Part shown: one piece after another, positions 9,542 to 20,858 of the stretch
Layout: every line of letters begins with the position of its first letter
How positions within the stretch are numbered: the first letter of the stretch is position 1
DNA from: Magnaporthiopsis rhizophila
Lineage: Eukaryota; Ascomycota; Sordariomycetes; Magnaporthales; Magnaporthaceae
DNA length: 64,000 nucleotides
NCBI GenBank assembly: GCA_003049465.1
Contig: PYSS01000009.1
Location: 310,001 to 374,000 of the forward strand
Direction: 5' to 3'
Made by a program: the position numbers and the translations under genes
The notes under the pieces: model-generated
What the model saw: only the letters and a program-made list of their open reading frames with translations
What the model was told of the DNA's origin: nothing
The model's database searches: none

Positions 9542-11286
9542 TCACTCCTCCTGCTTCCCACCGTCCCGCTCCCCGACAAGGCTGCTCTCGCACACGTACG
9601 TCTTGAACTTGCGCGCCGGCACGCGCTTCTCAAACATCTCCTGGACCTCTGCGTAGTTCCGGCCCTTGAGCTCGGGCATGCAAAAGTACAGGTACGCGCA
9701 CATGGGCAGCGATGTGACGAAGAAGACAAAGGCGATCTTGCCGCCGAGGTTGGCCTGGTCCGAGTTGACGAGGTACGGCATGACCTGCAGGACCAGGCAC
9801 GAGGCGGCGGTCGCGACCATTATGTTGATGCTGTATGTCTTCTGCCGCAGCTTGACGCTGGCCGTCTCGCCGCCGACGCCGTAGGCCACGGCGCCCAGCG
9901 TCATCTGGTACAGAAACCCCCAGATGACCATGAACGCGACCGTGGTCGCCAGCGCGGCGGGCGTGGGCACGGTGCTGACGCCGCCGACGACGAGCAGCAG
10001 CGCCGTCATGACGAAGCTGCCGCCCACGATCATGGGTCGGCGGCCGACGCGGTCGACGAGCGGCCACGAGCACACGTTGCCCAGCAGCTGGATGGCGCTG
10101 GCGGCCTGGCCGATGGCGAGCGGGTCCTGCACGCCCGCGAGCCGGAAGTAGTAGGTCAGGTAGCCGCTGATGAAGTTGACGCCGATGAACTGCTGCGCCA
10201 GGTACACCATGACGATGATGGTGGTGCGCCGCCGGTTGGTGCCGCGGAAGCAGTCGGCCCAGCCGCTGGCTTGCTGCGCCTCGCGCGCCTCCTCCTCCAG
10301 CGCGAGCGCCGCCTCCGCCACGGCCACGGCGGCGTCGGCGTCGAAGCCGGGGCCGTTGAAGAGCAGAAACGCCCTGCGCGCGTCCTCGCGTCGGCCCTTG
10401 ATCAGCAGCCAGGAGGGGGACTCTGGCAGCCGGACGAGCGCGAGCATCAGGATGCCCGGCGGGATGATCTGGGTGATGATGGGGATGCGCCAGGCCTCGT
10501 CGCCGGGGTAGGCCTCGCTGCAGGCGTAGACGACGAGGGAGCTGAGCCACTGCCCGAGGACGATCATGGTGTTCTATACGGCGGAAATTAACTTTTGGTC
10601 CTTCACTCCGTAAGCCACGCCGGCGCGAGACAAAGGAATAAAGAAAAATTTGCGGGGCCAAACTAACAACGAGCACAAGGCACAGCCCCCGCATCTTGAC
10701 CGGCGCCATCTCCGCCACAAAGACGGGTCCAAGCGAGTGGCCGACGCCGTAGCCCACGGTGGACACGAGCTTGCCGCCAAACAGCATGGCGATGGAGCTC
10801 CCAAAGTACTGGACAACGACGCCGGCGGCGCAGACTGCGCAGGCGACGATTATGGTGCGCTTGCGGCCCAGGTAGTCGCTAATGACGCCCGTGGTAAAGG
10901 CGGACGCGAAGATGCCGACGGTGTTTGCGGCGTTGAGGATGCCCTGGTCCGAGGCGCCGACGACCCAGGCGTCGCCCACGCGGTAGCCGAACCGCTGCGC
11001 AAAGGGCGTGACGGCCAGCAGCTGGCCGAGCATGGAGATCTCATAGCCGAAGTTGACGGGGAGGAGGTAGATGATGAAGCCTGGCGGGGAAGGGGCCGCC
11101 CGTTAGTCGGCAGGAGGGAGATGTTGCGTTTTCCGACAGAGACTTACAAAACATCAGGACCCGGCGGTTGTCCCAAAAGTCCCGCCATTGCACCTTGTTG
11201 TTGCTGGGGGCGTCGGCGGGAGGGGTGGCATCTTCGATCTGCTGGGCCACGGCAGGCCTGTCGTCGGCGGTGTTCTTCTCGTCCAT
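9542..11286 (-). CDS. MFS sugar transporter, alpha-glucoside/maltose permease-like
   Basis: Three exons, 11148-11286, 10668-11080 and 9542-10573, give 527 aa. I chose the ATG at 11286 for its strong GCCGCCATGG context; in-frame ATGs at 11307 and 11340 are alternatives. Twelve hydrophobic segments and sugar-porter signatures are present: SDYLGRKRT between TM2 and TM3, PESPSWLL after TM6, VDRVGRRP between TM8 and TM9, and PELKGRNYAEVQEMFEKRVP at the C-terminus. The RRVPARKFKTY-type tail and AQRFGYRVG near the start resemble fungal maltose/alpha-glucoside permeases. Expected to be a plasma-membrane proton-coupled sugar uptake protein. The substrate is inferred from motif flavour only. It ends just past the small gene on the other strand. 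Confidence 0.88.
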
Positions 11287-12054
11287 GGCGGCTTGGCAAG
11301 ACGACATGGGAAGAGAAGGGGCAATAAGCAGAGCCTCCAAGCTCGCGGCAGCTGCCTTTTATTCATCGGCCCACGGCGACGGCGGCACGACCGCCGACAC
11401 GTTCCAACACGTCCCGCGTCTCCCCGCACGTTTCTCCGCACTTAAGCCGTACCCACGGTTCCATTTTTACAAGGTTGCGGGGTACATGATGCCTCATTAC
11501 GGGTGACAGAGTTGCCTGTTCGGGCATTGTTAAGCGCCTCTCCGCGGCTGTTGGCCGCCGATGGTATTGTCACATTGCCGGTTGTGGTCACCGCAAGCAC
11601 CCACACAATAGCTTACCGGGACGGTTCAGGTCCCGAGACATGCTAAAATGGACACCCTTATTTTAATGCCATGTGGGACGTCCGGGACAGATCATAGACA
11701 CATAACATGGAGTAGACACCACAACGTCCAGTCGATTTCTTCAAGATGCGGCTCGGCCCAGCGCCGACGGGCTTGGGTCACCCGCATGGTGGTGCACGTT
11801 GTAACCCTAACCCCCGCAGTTGGCGAGCTCCGGTCCCGTCGTTGGGGATATCCGAGCTAGTTTTTGACCACTGGACGAGCTCTGGTTGAGAGAGCGACAT
11901 TCAACCGTGTTTTGGTAGCCAAGCCAGACTAGACCTTGCATGTGGCAAATAGGTAGTTCTGCTGGCGGTTGAAACTGGGGTCTGGAACATGGCCAGAAAT
12001 GCATCACACACAATAACTCACCGACAACAGTAGTATTTAACCCCCTCAGTCATC
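11287..12054. other. Divergent intergenic region
   Basis: Shared upstream region of the sugar transporter (minus) and the dioxygenase (plus), about 770 bp. No gene-like frame seen; no repeat beyond short homopolymers. Confidence 0.45.
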
Positions 12055-13055
12055 ATGTCAGCACCCAGTTCAAGCCTGCAGGGCCACCTGACGCCCGTAT
12101 TCTTCTTCTCGCATGGCTCGACCATGATGCTGGGCGAGGAGTCCGAGTCGGCCACTTTTTGGAAGAAGGCAGGCGACAAGGCCCTGGCGCGGGGCATCAA
12201 GGGTGTCGTCATGATGGTGCGTTTTCCCGCCAAACCCCCACCAACGCCAGCAAAGAACACACACCTCTAACATACATCACAAAGGGCGCGCACTGGGATG
12301 CCCTCGGCGACGCCCGCATCGACGTGTCCACGAACCCGAACCCGGGCAAATCGCCCGTCGCCTTCGTGCACCCGTCCAAATACGCAAACTACAAGCTCAA
12401 CCCGGACCTGCCCAGCGCCGAGCGCTGCCTCTCGCTCCTGCAGCACGCCGGCTTCGACGCGCGCGCCAACCCGACGTTCGACTGGATCCACGATACCTAC
12501 CTGATCCTGATCCGCATGTTCCCGCAGGGCTGCCCGCCCACGGTCCTCGTGTCCATGAACGCGCGCTACGACCCGCACGAGCACGTGGCTGTCGGCTCCG
12601 CGCTGCGTCCACTCCGCCGCGAGGGCTACCTGCTGATCGGATCGGGAGGCGCGGTGCACAACCTGCACCGGAACGTGTGGATGCCCATGGTCCGGTTCCG
12701 CGACAACTTTGCGCAGGAGAAGGCGCCCGAGGCGTGGGCGCTCGAGTTTCGGCAGGCGGTCGAGGACGTTGTCGTGTCTCGCGGCGGCAACAATAACGGT
12801 ACCGGCGGTAACGGATGTTGCGGACCGCGGCTGAGGCGTTCGGTCACGCGGCTGTTCAAGCACCCAATGTTCAGGGATGCGCACGCTACTGACGACCACT
12901 TTGTGCCGATGCTGTTTGTTGCGGGCGCTGTGGGCGAGGAGGAGGATGAGGGCGAGCCGGGCAGGTTGATGGCCGAGACGTGGGAGCTGAGCAATATGTG
13001 TAATAGCCAGTTCATGTTTGGACGATGGCCGGGGGAGGAGATCGGGGCTTGTTGA
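12055..13055 (+). CDS. LigB/DODA-type extradiol ring-cleavage dioxygenase
   Basis: Two exons, 12055-12216 and 12285-13055, give 310 aa; the 68-bp intron is phase 0. The protein fits the 4,5-DOPA extradiol dioxygenase/LigB family. PVFFFSHGSTMMLG holds the first metal-binding histidine and GAHWDALGD the second. Also present are GSALRPLRREGYLLIGSGGAV followed by HNLHRN, and HFVPMLFVAGA near the C-terminus. Members are cytosolic non-haem metalloenzymes opening catecholic rings with O2. The physiological substrate of fungal paralogues is mostly unknown. It shares its upstream region with the sugar transporter and ends about 110 bp from the stop of the GMC oxidoreductase. Confidence 0.9.
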
Positions 13056-13162
13056 CGGCCGTTCACTTCGTTCTCATTATAGTACCTGTTTAATTACAAC
13101 GGAGCCCTGTGTGACACATTTTTTCCGGGTTTTATTCGCTCAAACACAAAAGAAAGACATCA

Positions 13163-15244
13163 CTAGTACCCCGCCGCATCGGCCTTGATCAGATCCGCAG
13201 CCTAGAAGCAACACGTCAGCACAGGAATCGTTAAACAGCAAAAACCGGGGGAGGTCCTTCTTACCTTCTCGGCAACGGCATACACCGTCTGGCACGTGTT
13301 GGCGCCCGGCAGCGTCGGCATGATGCTCCCGTCGACAATGCGCAGCTTCTTCACGCCGTACACCTTGAGCTGCTGGTCCACGACGCCGCCCAGCTCGCGC
13401 GGCAGCATGGCGCACGTGCCGACGGGGTGGTAGACGGTGGGGCTGAGCGTCGTCTCGAGCCAGCGGTCGAGCTGCTGGCGCGTCGTGACGCCGCTGCCCG
13501 GCGACGCCTCGGCGGGCGAGTACGGCTTCATGGCCGGGTTCTCGAGGAAGAAGCGGCGCGTGAAGCGGAGCAGCTCGATGTTGAGGTCGCGGTCGATCGG
13601 GTTGCTGAGCGCGCCGTAGTCGACGATGGGCTCGCGGCCGGCCGGGTCGGCCGGGTCGACGTGCACGCTGCCGCGGCTGAGCGGGTGCAGCGAGATGAGC
13701 GGGCCCGTGGACGGGACGGCGCCGTTGACGATGTAGTTGTAAAAGGCCGTGTCGTTGCGGCGCATGGCGGCGGCGAACGACGCCATTTGCGCCCCGTAGC
13801 CGCGCACCACGTCTGGGTGCGTGTCCGCGGGCAGCGAAGAGGCCGGGTCCTGCGCCGCGAGCGCGTCCGCGATCTCGCCGTGTCGCGGCGAGATGACGGG
13901 AAGGGACAGCCACGCGGCCGCGTTGCCCGATGCCAGCGAGTTGGGGCCCGTCCGGTTGGCGGCCCAGAGCTGGTCGGCCCAGGCCTTGAAGGTCTTGTTG
14001 GTGGCGAGGTCGTTGGCGTTGGGGCGGAAGTTGAAGTTGCGGACTGGTGGCGGAAAGAGGGTTAGCAAACGTCACCACGCCGAGGGATTAGCGAGGGTTA
14101 TCCTACGGTTGAACGAGGTGGAAAGTATCACGTGGTCCTGGAAGTTCTCGCCAACTCCCGGAAGCTCAACGACGACGGGGATCTTGGCCCGGTCGAGAAC
14201 CTTCTTGGACCCCAGCCCGCTCAGCTCCAGGATCTGCGGCGTGTGGATGCCACCGGCGGCCACGATGACCTCGCGCCGCGCCCTCACGGTCTTGACCGCG
14301 GCGTTGGCGCCGTCGGCGACCGCGGCGTAGGTGACGCCCGTGGCCGTGGTGCCGTCGAGCAGGATCTTGCCGACCTTGATGCCGACCGCCAGTTGGTAGT
14401 TGCTGCGCGAGATGCCGTCGAAGTGGCCGGTCCTGGCGTACGAGCGCGTCACCTTCTTCGGGTCCGAGAACTGCGGGTACCAGTAGACGCCCGTCTCGCC
14501 GGAGCCGCTGTCGGGGGCATACTTGACGCCGGCCATGGACTTGAAGCCGTCGAGAATGGCTTTTACACCGGGATACTGGAACGTCGGCCACGAGGCGTGG
14601 ATGGTCGAGGTCTTGCCCCAGTACGACTCGTCGTACTTGATGTCGGACGAGGCGGCCGTGGCCGCGTCCGGGGGATTAAAGGTCACCGCCTTCTTGAAGT
14701 ACGGTAGCATGCCCTTCCACGACCAGGACGAACCGGGGCCGAAGAAGCTGCCCCAGCGGTCGTAGTCCTCGGCCGTGCCGCGGATGTTCATCATGACGTT
14801 GATGGCCGAGCCGCCGCCGACCACCTTGCCGATGAAGACGTCGGTCGTGCGGTTGCCAAGCTTCTTCTGCGGCACCGACTTGATCGAGTACATGTACTTT
14901 GGCTGGATGGCCTGGAAGCCCGACGTCACTTCATTGATGGCCGAGTCGTTTACTTTTGGTTTTGCTTTCGGTTAGCACGGAGAACCTCTTTGTTATCTCG
15001 GAGGCGCCTTACCGAGCTGGCCGTATTCCAGCACGAGGACCGTGGTCTTCCCATCTTCGGTCAGTCGGTCGGCAACCGTCAGGCCGGCGGTGCCGCCTCC
15101 CACAATGACGTAGTCGTACTCGTCGGCCGGGGCATAGGCGTCCCGGATGACATGCGCCGCTCTCGCTTTTGCGGGAGACCCGGACACGAGCAGAGGCGCC
15201 GAGGCGACGGCGAGCCCGGAGTACAGCAGTGAAGTGGCACGCAT
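13163..15244 (-). CDS. Secreted GMC family FAD oxidoreductase
   Basis: Four exons (15013-15244, 14107-14952, 13265-14043, 13163-13201) give 631 aa; phases all match and the last exon encodes only AADLIKADAAGY. I chose the ATG that opens a signal peptide (MRATSLLYSGLAVASAPLLV); an in-frame ATG lies 16 codons upstream. FAD binding is shown by YDYVIVGGGTAGLTVADRL and VVGGGSAINVMMNIRGTAEDYDRW. The PROSITE GMC-2 region reads ARREVIVAAGGIHTPQILEL. The catalytic His lies in VYHPVGTCAM, with Asn as the second active-site residue in PGANTCQTVYA. It belongs to the glucose oxidase/aryl-alcohol oxidase/dehydrogenase group, but the substrate cannot be told. Likely secreted. Confidence 0.92.
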
Positions 15245-16095
15245 ATTTGCTGCTGATGTCGACGCGACGAGGATGTCCTGTGGGAGGCTCAAGAGATGCG
15301 GAGCAAGGAGCGCGGCGTCCAGCTCTTTTTATCCCCAGGCTAATATTCTTTTCCCACGCTCGGCGCGTTAACTCCGACCCGTGAGAATGGCCCGCCGAGC
15401 GCCAAGGGATACCCCTCTAAAGCATTTAATGGCCCGTGGAGCCGCCAAGATAATGTTCGATAATACCACATCACATATTATTCACTGGGATGTATGGCCG
15501 TCCAGAAGAGGCAACGCGTCAGCCAACTGTGGAGGGTAAAAAGGGGAAACAATAACGTCCTCAAAGCCGGCGATACCAGGTCGGCAGTTTGCCTGAAAGT
15601 AGGCGTGGCGAAAAGGCACGCTGGGACTAGGTTTTGACGCCCACCCGAATATTGGTCCCATGTGCCGTCCCCTGGCTGACATTCTTGATGATAAATTCTC
15701 CGACGGCCAGCCAGCGGCCGTCAAAAGTCCCCCGCCGTTTGCGAAAAGGACCCCGAAAGTCCCCCACATCAACCCATGTTAGACCCTTGATGCACGCGTG
15801 TCCAGGTATACCTTCAATTAATGCAATTCTAATAGATTAACCACAGCAGCTTTAGCAAATCGTGATTGCACCTATATGGCATCAACACCAGCGTCCCACG
15901 TGTTTGTGTGGTGGAATATCGACGGTCAAAGATGTGTCAGGGTTGCGAGGGAAGCGACATGAAAATGCGCGCGATACTACTACTCTCGTCCGATCCAAGG
16001 TTCGTTCCGTTTGTTCTAGTGCTTTTCCATGCCAAACTCGGCATTCAAACCCTTGGGGCGACCGCCGTTTGGCCCCTGAGGTCTGGACCTTGAAA
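15245..16095. other. Intergenic, no gene seen
   Basis: Upstream region of the GMC gene plus 3' flank of the cysteine-rich membrane protein. Frames such as 15482-15772 have no domain or start support. Confidence 0.45.
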
Positions 16096-17334
16096 CTACG
16101 GTCCATGGCTGCGGAGCTCGACCAGTAGCCCCTCGTCGGCAGCCCCGCACGGGAATCCGTCCTTCTCGTGACAGTACGCCCAGCCCTGGTCGATCTTGAT
16201 CTTGGAGGCGCTTGAACCCGTCGCCTCGAATATTTCCCCGCCGCCGCCGCCCACCCCCGGCTGGCTTATCGTCGGCAGCTCGCTGGCCGGGCTGACGGGG
16301 AGGAGGTCTATGGCGGGCAGCGGTGGCGGTGGTTGCAGCCATGGTCCATCGTCGCCGCCGCTGCTGTTGGTCTTTCCATGCTCAAATCCTGGAGATGTGC
16401 CACCGCCGCCGCCGCCGCCCGATGACTTGTCGGCGGCGTCGTCGGGCCCGTTCTCGCGACGCCGAGGCCGTCGCCAGCACACGGCCCACCACCACCAGGC
16501 CGCGGCCGAGAGCAATGCGACAAGGGCCACGCCCCCCAGCACACCGCCGACGATGGCCCCGACCGGTGGCCCCGTAGATTCTGCTGCCCCTGGGATCGAA
16601 CTGCTACCCTGCGTTGACGCAGTTCTCGGCTCGGACGGCCCACCACCACCACCACCGTTGGGCGGTCTAGGCTCCGCGGCCAGGGTCTGCACGCCGCGCT
16701 GCGCGGTCGACTCGCATATGTAGAGCGTGTATATGGATCGGGTCTCGGTGGTGGTCGACCACAGATAAGTCGCGCAGTAGGGGACGTCGGCAAAGTCGGT
16801 GCTAGATCGGACCGAACGGATCAAAGATCAGCTTCCATCCAGGTTCCCACCAGCATTGACCATCACATTTGAACACCCCACAGTTGACGCGATCGGGGCG
16901 GGCCGCACGAGTCGTGCTTAATGCCAGAAGAAAAACCAACCAGCAATACTGCATTCGATGCTCGGCCGTCCTGTCGGCGCACAGCGTGTGGGTCGCGTCG
17001 AGGCAGCCGGTGCCAAAGGTCGAGTGCTGGCAGTCGGTGCAGCAGTCCCGCACGCTGTTAGAGTTTGTGCACGTCAACCCGGTGCCGCAAGCGAACGGAC
17101 GGACTTTTTTTTTTTCCCTACTTCGTCGGCATCGGTGGGAAAACCCTACTGCAAGGGCTATGGGATGCCTGGACACTCACATTGCGCGTCCATCCGGTAG
17201 CCGCACGTCTCGGATCCGGGTTGGGTTGTCGTGGCGTCCCGTTTTTCGTTGGAGGGCAGGGGTGCCAGCGTCGGGTACGGGGGAGCCCGGTCCACGCCCC
17301 AGGGCTCTGCGGAGGCTGTCTTCCGGGCTGTCAT
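16096..17334 (-). CDS. Cysteine-rich extracellular, single-pass membrane protein
   Basis: Model with exons 17181-17334, 16851-17103 and 16096-16801 closes to 370 aa. Before the membrane there is a Cys-rich ectodomain: SETCGYRMDAQ|FRPFACGTGLTC across intron 1, DCCTDCQHSTFGTGC, then CDGQC|CTDFADVPYCATYLW across intron 2. This matches the general plan of fungal Cys-rich, Ser/Thr-rich surface proteins with PYCATY motifs. A low-complexity Gly/Pro/Ser linker leads to one transmembrane helix (VGAIVGGVLGGVALVALLSA), a stop-transfer CWRRPRRR and a Gly/Pro-rich cytoplasmic tail. No signal peptide is found at the proposed ATG, so a 5' exon is probably missing. A hydrophobic insert after HRMQYCW may reflect a missed splice. 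Function unknown; a cell-surface sensor is possible. Confidence 0.55.
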
Positions 17335-18552
17335 TATTGTCGGTGCCCGTGTTGCATAGCCTAGGAGCTAAAGCGACGGCATTCGTGGCGCTCCGTAATA
17401 GCAACTTCGAATACGAAAGGTCAAAGAGACGAAAGGGATTTTGGCAGGAGGAATATTTTCCGCCGGGAGCGCCAGCCGGCGACCATGACAGAACTCGACC
17501 TTCAATCCTATTCCTCTTCGGCGCAACGGTGCAGATTTCGTCCTCTTTGGGCACTCCTTTCGGTCTTGGGGTTGCACATGCACGCTGAATTGCGCATCCT
17601 GGCATCACACGTCAAAAATCCTTTCACCTTCCACTGTGGCGATCTTGGTCTGCTCTGCCTTGCCTTTGGGAGGCTGTGCCGTTCGTTCACTGCATACGTG
17701 GTGCAGGTGCCTCCTTCGCCGTGCTCATGGGATCGGTGGAGGGTATAGTCCGGCTTGGAGGATATCTGCAGGTGCAATCCTGCACACGCACCAAGACGTG
17801 AGGGAATCCTCTGCGTAGCCAATTGTAGTACCGTACGACTGTCTCCGCAACAGTTAACGCACGTGAGGATATAGGGACCTTTGGCACACATGTGACATTG
17901 GCCGGTAGCGGGTCGTGTTATGAAAGTATTTAGCAATAATCAGTCCTGTAAACTGGCCTTGAGTATCGTCCATGTACGACTGAATGAGGGCGAGTCGGGA
18001 TAGACCAGTCGTTTTCAATGGGGGTCCGGGTGCGCTGTAAGTGCCGCCTTCAACTTTAAAAAGGCGACGACGCGCCGATACCGCCGCTGAAAGCGATTCC
18101 CGGGCATCGATATTAATCGGCTGGGTGGCCGACTTGGTTTTGTTGGCTGACAGCTCCAAGCCCGCCTTTGGTAGGGTAGCAGGGTCCGAGCTGCGGGCGC
18201 CGTCGTCGGTGCCGGCGTAGCCAGCGGCGGTCCCGTCGAGGCGAATGCGCTTGGAGTCCGGGGCCGGCTCAGCTGCTGGGGCACGAGCACGCTGGCGGGG
18301 CCCGAACCAGCAGGCGCAATGGCAGCGCGCTCTAAAAGCCTTGGAGGGGTCCAGTCACCTAGGTGTTGACCTCATTGAAGCAGATAGTAGTAAAAGTAGA
18401 TTATACTACGTTGAGCAGTTTGTTCCAACGACGGCCCTCCAGTCGTTTCGAGTCAAGTGGAACTCGCGGCTTACCCTCGACATGCAACCACACCGAGTCG
18501 TAGGTCACCTAAATCCTCTAGCACAAGCCGTTGAAGCAAGGATCAACCGAAA
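17335..18552. other. Intergenic, with a possible coding relic on the minus strand
   Basis: No complete gene. On the minus strand about 18050-18340 a frame without a start reads RARCHCACWFGPRQRARAPA then SKRIRLDGTAAGYAG. Its composition is like the juxtamembrane and cytoplasmic tail of a membrane protein. No family is recognised and no exon model closes. Confidence 0.35.
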
Positions 18553-18623
18553 GCGTGTGTGGTTTAAGGGTAAAATCCATCGTTGCCATCGATGGGCTCC
18601 CGGTTCGAGTCCGGGCACACGCA
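18553..18623 (+). tRNA. tRNA-Gly(GCC)
   Basis: A full 71-nt cloverleaf can be drawn. The acceptor stem is GCGTGTG/CACACGC with discriminator A. The D arm is GTTT/AAAT with loop AAGGGTA, and the anticodon stem CATCG/CGATG carries loop TTGCCAT (anticodon GCC). The variable loop is GGCT and the T arm CCCGG/CCGGG has loop TTCGAGT. All acceptor, anticodon and T-stem pairs are Watson-Crick. No intron. An oligo-T run (18630-18638) just downstream can serve as the RNA polymerase III terminator. Reads GGC and GGU codons. Confidence 0.93.
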
Positions 18624-18628
18624 TGAGT

Positions 18629-18639
18629 GATTTTTTTTT
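18629..18639 (+). terminator. RNA polymerase III oligo-T terminator of tRNA-Gly
   Basis: A run of nine T residues begins about seven bases after the tRNA discriminator base, as expected for Pol III termination. Confidence 0.7.
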
Positions 18640-18689
18640 GGTTGCTTTCTTTTGCTCTATTAATCTCCTCCCTCCTACCTATTATCCTA

Positions 18690-18690
<1 letters not shown>

Positions 18691-18720
<30 letters not shown>
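18691..18720. repeat. Poly(A) tract, 30 bp
   Basis: Uninterrupted run of 30 A residues about 70 bp downstream of tRNA-Gly. No target-site duplication or coding relic was noticed next to it, so I do not call it a retroposed tail. Such a run is prone to length error in assembly. Confidence 0.9.
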
Positions 18721-18722
<2 letters not shown>

Positions 18723-19685
18723 AAAGAAAGGTCTCAGTCGTCGTTTTGACAACGGCGCTTAGTGACACATCCCCGATCTCGCGGTGACACTTTTGTTTTG
18801 TTCCGGCTCTCGCGTGCTAGAGCTCTGACGTAGCGTCATCACGCCTCTGGTGGTAGGTCGTCGGTGTCCAATTCGGGCCCAAGTCATCCCAGCTTCACAT
18901 TGCTCTTGGCATACTCGGGGCCGGCTGTGGTACTAGTACCGAGCTTGGCAGTTTCCAGAAGGCGATCAGGTGGGCAGGGCAGTGCAAAACAAAACGTCTC
19001 GTCAAGCTCATTCGGACCGGAGAATTCTACAGAAACCTTTTTCTCCCGTGGGAGGCATTCGTTTACCTTGGCGGGCAGTGACCAAAAAGGGCATAGGCTC
19101 AACAGCCAAGACCTCGACGTGTGGATTCCAGCCCGTGAGCGTTTTAGCTTGGTGCGCCAATCCCGACCATCGATCTTCTGATCGGCCCACCGAGATTGCC
19201 TAGAAAAAAAATGGAAACAAAACCAAAATGAGGCGAGGCTGCATAAAAGAAAAGAAGGAAATAAAAACGTGGCATTTGGAAGGTATTCCGCCTAAAATTC
19301 CCGATATTCCGCCTGTATGTATACATGCTAGTTCTACCCAATGTGTTTTAGAAATGGTTCCCATGACTCGTTGAACAGAGAACACCGCCCAATCTCGGGC
19401 TCGGGAAGGGCCGACATGTTTCCAGAGCTTGGTAATGCATATTTCTGATCCGAATCGCATTGTCCCATTGTCCCTACAGACCCTCTTTCCTGTCCAGCAG
19501 ATTGAGAATCGAAAAACCAGAAACTGGTCGTGAGAAATATGAACCGAACCCCATGTCCTTCTATGGTTTCCTTCTCTCCCCATACTCCCGTTCCCCATAA
19601 CACATCGCATCGTAACGCGGAGCGAGAAGTGATAGTATATACCACCGAACAAGAGTTTGTCCCCCCAAAGTGCCCAACCGACACT
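18721..19685. other. Intergenic, no gene seen
   Basis: About 1 kb between the poly(A) tract and the small secreted protein gene. Several overlapping frames on both strands lack family signatures and start context. Confidence 0.4.
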
Positions 19686-19892
19686 TTACATGAGGGAGCA
19701 AGTGCAGCCCTTACGAAGCTCCTTTTCGAAGGACGGGAAGGGCACGCAAAACAGGGCTCTACCGCAGTCCTCGCCGCCGGCGCCGCAGTTGTGGTCGTCA
19801 CACGGTCCCGTGTACGGCTCCGTGGTTTGGGGGGCCGGCATGGCAGCGGCGAGAGAGGCCATGGCGACGATGAGGATCTTGGTGGCCAGCAT
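19686..19892 (-). CDS. Small secreted cysteine-rich protein (68 aa)
   Basis: Single-exon frame of 68 aa. It begins with a classical signal peptide (MLATKILIVAMASLAAAMPA, cleavage likely after AMA or just beyond). The mature part of about 50 residues has six cysteines in the contexts TGPCDDHNC, GEDCGRALFC and KGCTCSLM, compatible with three disulfides. A TATA-like box (TATAAATC on the minus strand, 20143-20150) lies about 255 bp upstream of the ATG. The size, signal peptide and even Cys count fit the small secreted protein class, which includes effectors and antimicrobial peptides. No specific family is recognised, and no role should be assumed. Confidence 0.65.
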   Translation of the reverse strand: MLATKILIVAMASLAAAMPAPQTTEPYTGPCDDHNCGAGGEDCGRALFCVPFPSFEKELRKGCTCSLM

Positions 19893-20858
19893 GATGACGG
19901 TGGGTGATGTTGTCGGGTCGAGTTTGGAGTTGAAAAAAACTGAATGAGCTTCGAGTTCGCAAGGCGGGAGTATGTGCGAAAAAAAAAAAAAAAATAATGA
20001 GTGAGTGATTGATGGCGAGGTCTGACCTTCTGTGCCCCTTTTTTTACTATCGGATCGTTGGGATGATGGAAGCGCGATGGCTTGATATCTGTGCCTGAAT
20101 GTTGTGACGGCTCCCAGGACAAAGAAACAGCGACGAGGGGCTGATTTATATCCGATGCCAAGACTTGTGTTTACGCATCTGGGTAGCACTCGTGAGCAGG
20201 CAGCTGGTCTTCTTGGCGGTTATGCAGGCGAGGAGGACGTTAAGAGATCGAAACACGCTCAAGCCCTTCGAGAGGAGGAACCGTCCCTGCCTGCGCGCGA
20301 CCGCCCAAGGCCAAAAGATTGTGCCAAGCCCAACATGGCTTGCACACAAATGCCACTGTGCCACGATGTGCGACTCAGCAAGCTCTCCGCAGAAGGCCCG
20401 GCCCCGCGTCGATCTGCGACGCGCGCGAGCCGCCGTGCTGGTCACCTTGCTCCACTGACATCTGCCGAAGGCGCATGTACGCCCACGCTAGATTGCGATC
20501 CACTGGCTCACTGGTTTTTGAGGCATTTTGTTTCTTGCTTTTGTCTGGCTTGGGCCTTCTACAGCGCCAAGGGTGATCCATATAAAGTTGGCATAGGGGC
20601 CCCATATTGCCCATTCACCGGCACATGGCTTTGCTTCCAGATTCTTGGCGGCCTTTGCGTCAAGCCCGGCAAGGCGGGCTGAGTTCCCCGGCCGGCTACA
20701 CGAATAGACTTCGGGCCTGGGGGAAACAAGGGGAACCAATCCCTGATCGCGCCTTATCATATGCAGTTACAATAGATTGGCTCGCGGCCCCGTCCGCAAA
20801 CCAACGCCAAGAGTCTAAGCCTCCTCCTCCTCCTTTTGCCTCCGCCACGTTTTTCTTT
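19893..20858. other. Intergenic region
   Basis: Promoter side of the 68-aa gene and 3' flank of the acyl-CoA synthetase-like gene. Plus-strand frames (20104-20682 and others) are without recognisable features. Confidence 0.4.
20143..20150 (-). promoter_or_regulatory. TATA-like box upstream of the 68-aa secreted protein gene
   Basis: TATAAATC on the minus strand, about 255 bp from the ATG. A pyrimidine/purine-biased leader with a 17-A run on plus (19979-19995) lies between. Confidence 0.45.

Noticed and set aside
9527..10591. 354-codon plus-strand ORF
   Set aside because: Antisense shadow of the MFS sugar transporter; His/Asp/Arg-rich low-complexity translation.
18691..18720. Poly(A) tract as a retroposon tail
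   Set aside because: No target-site duplication or retroposed gene body was seen upstream; the neighbour is a normal tRNA gene.
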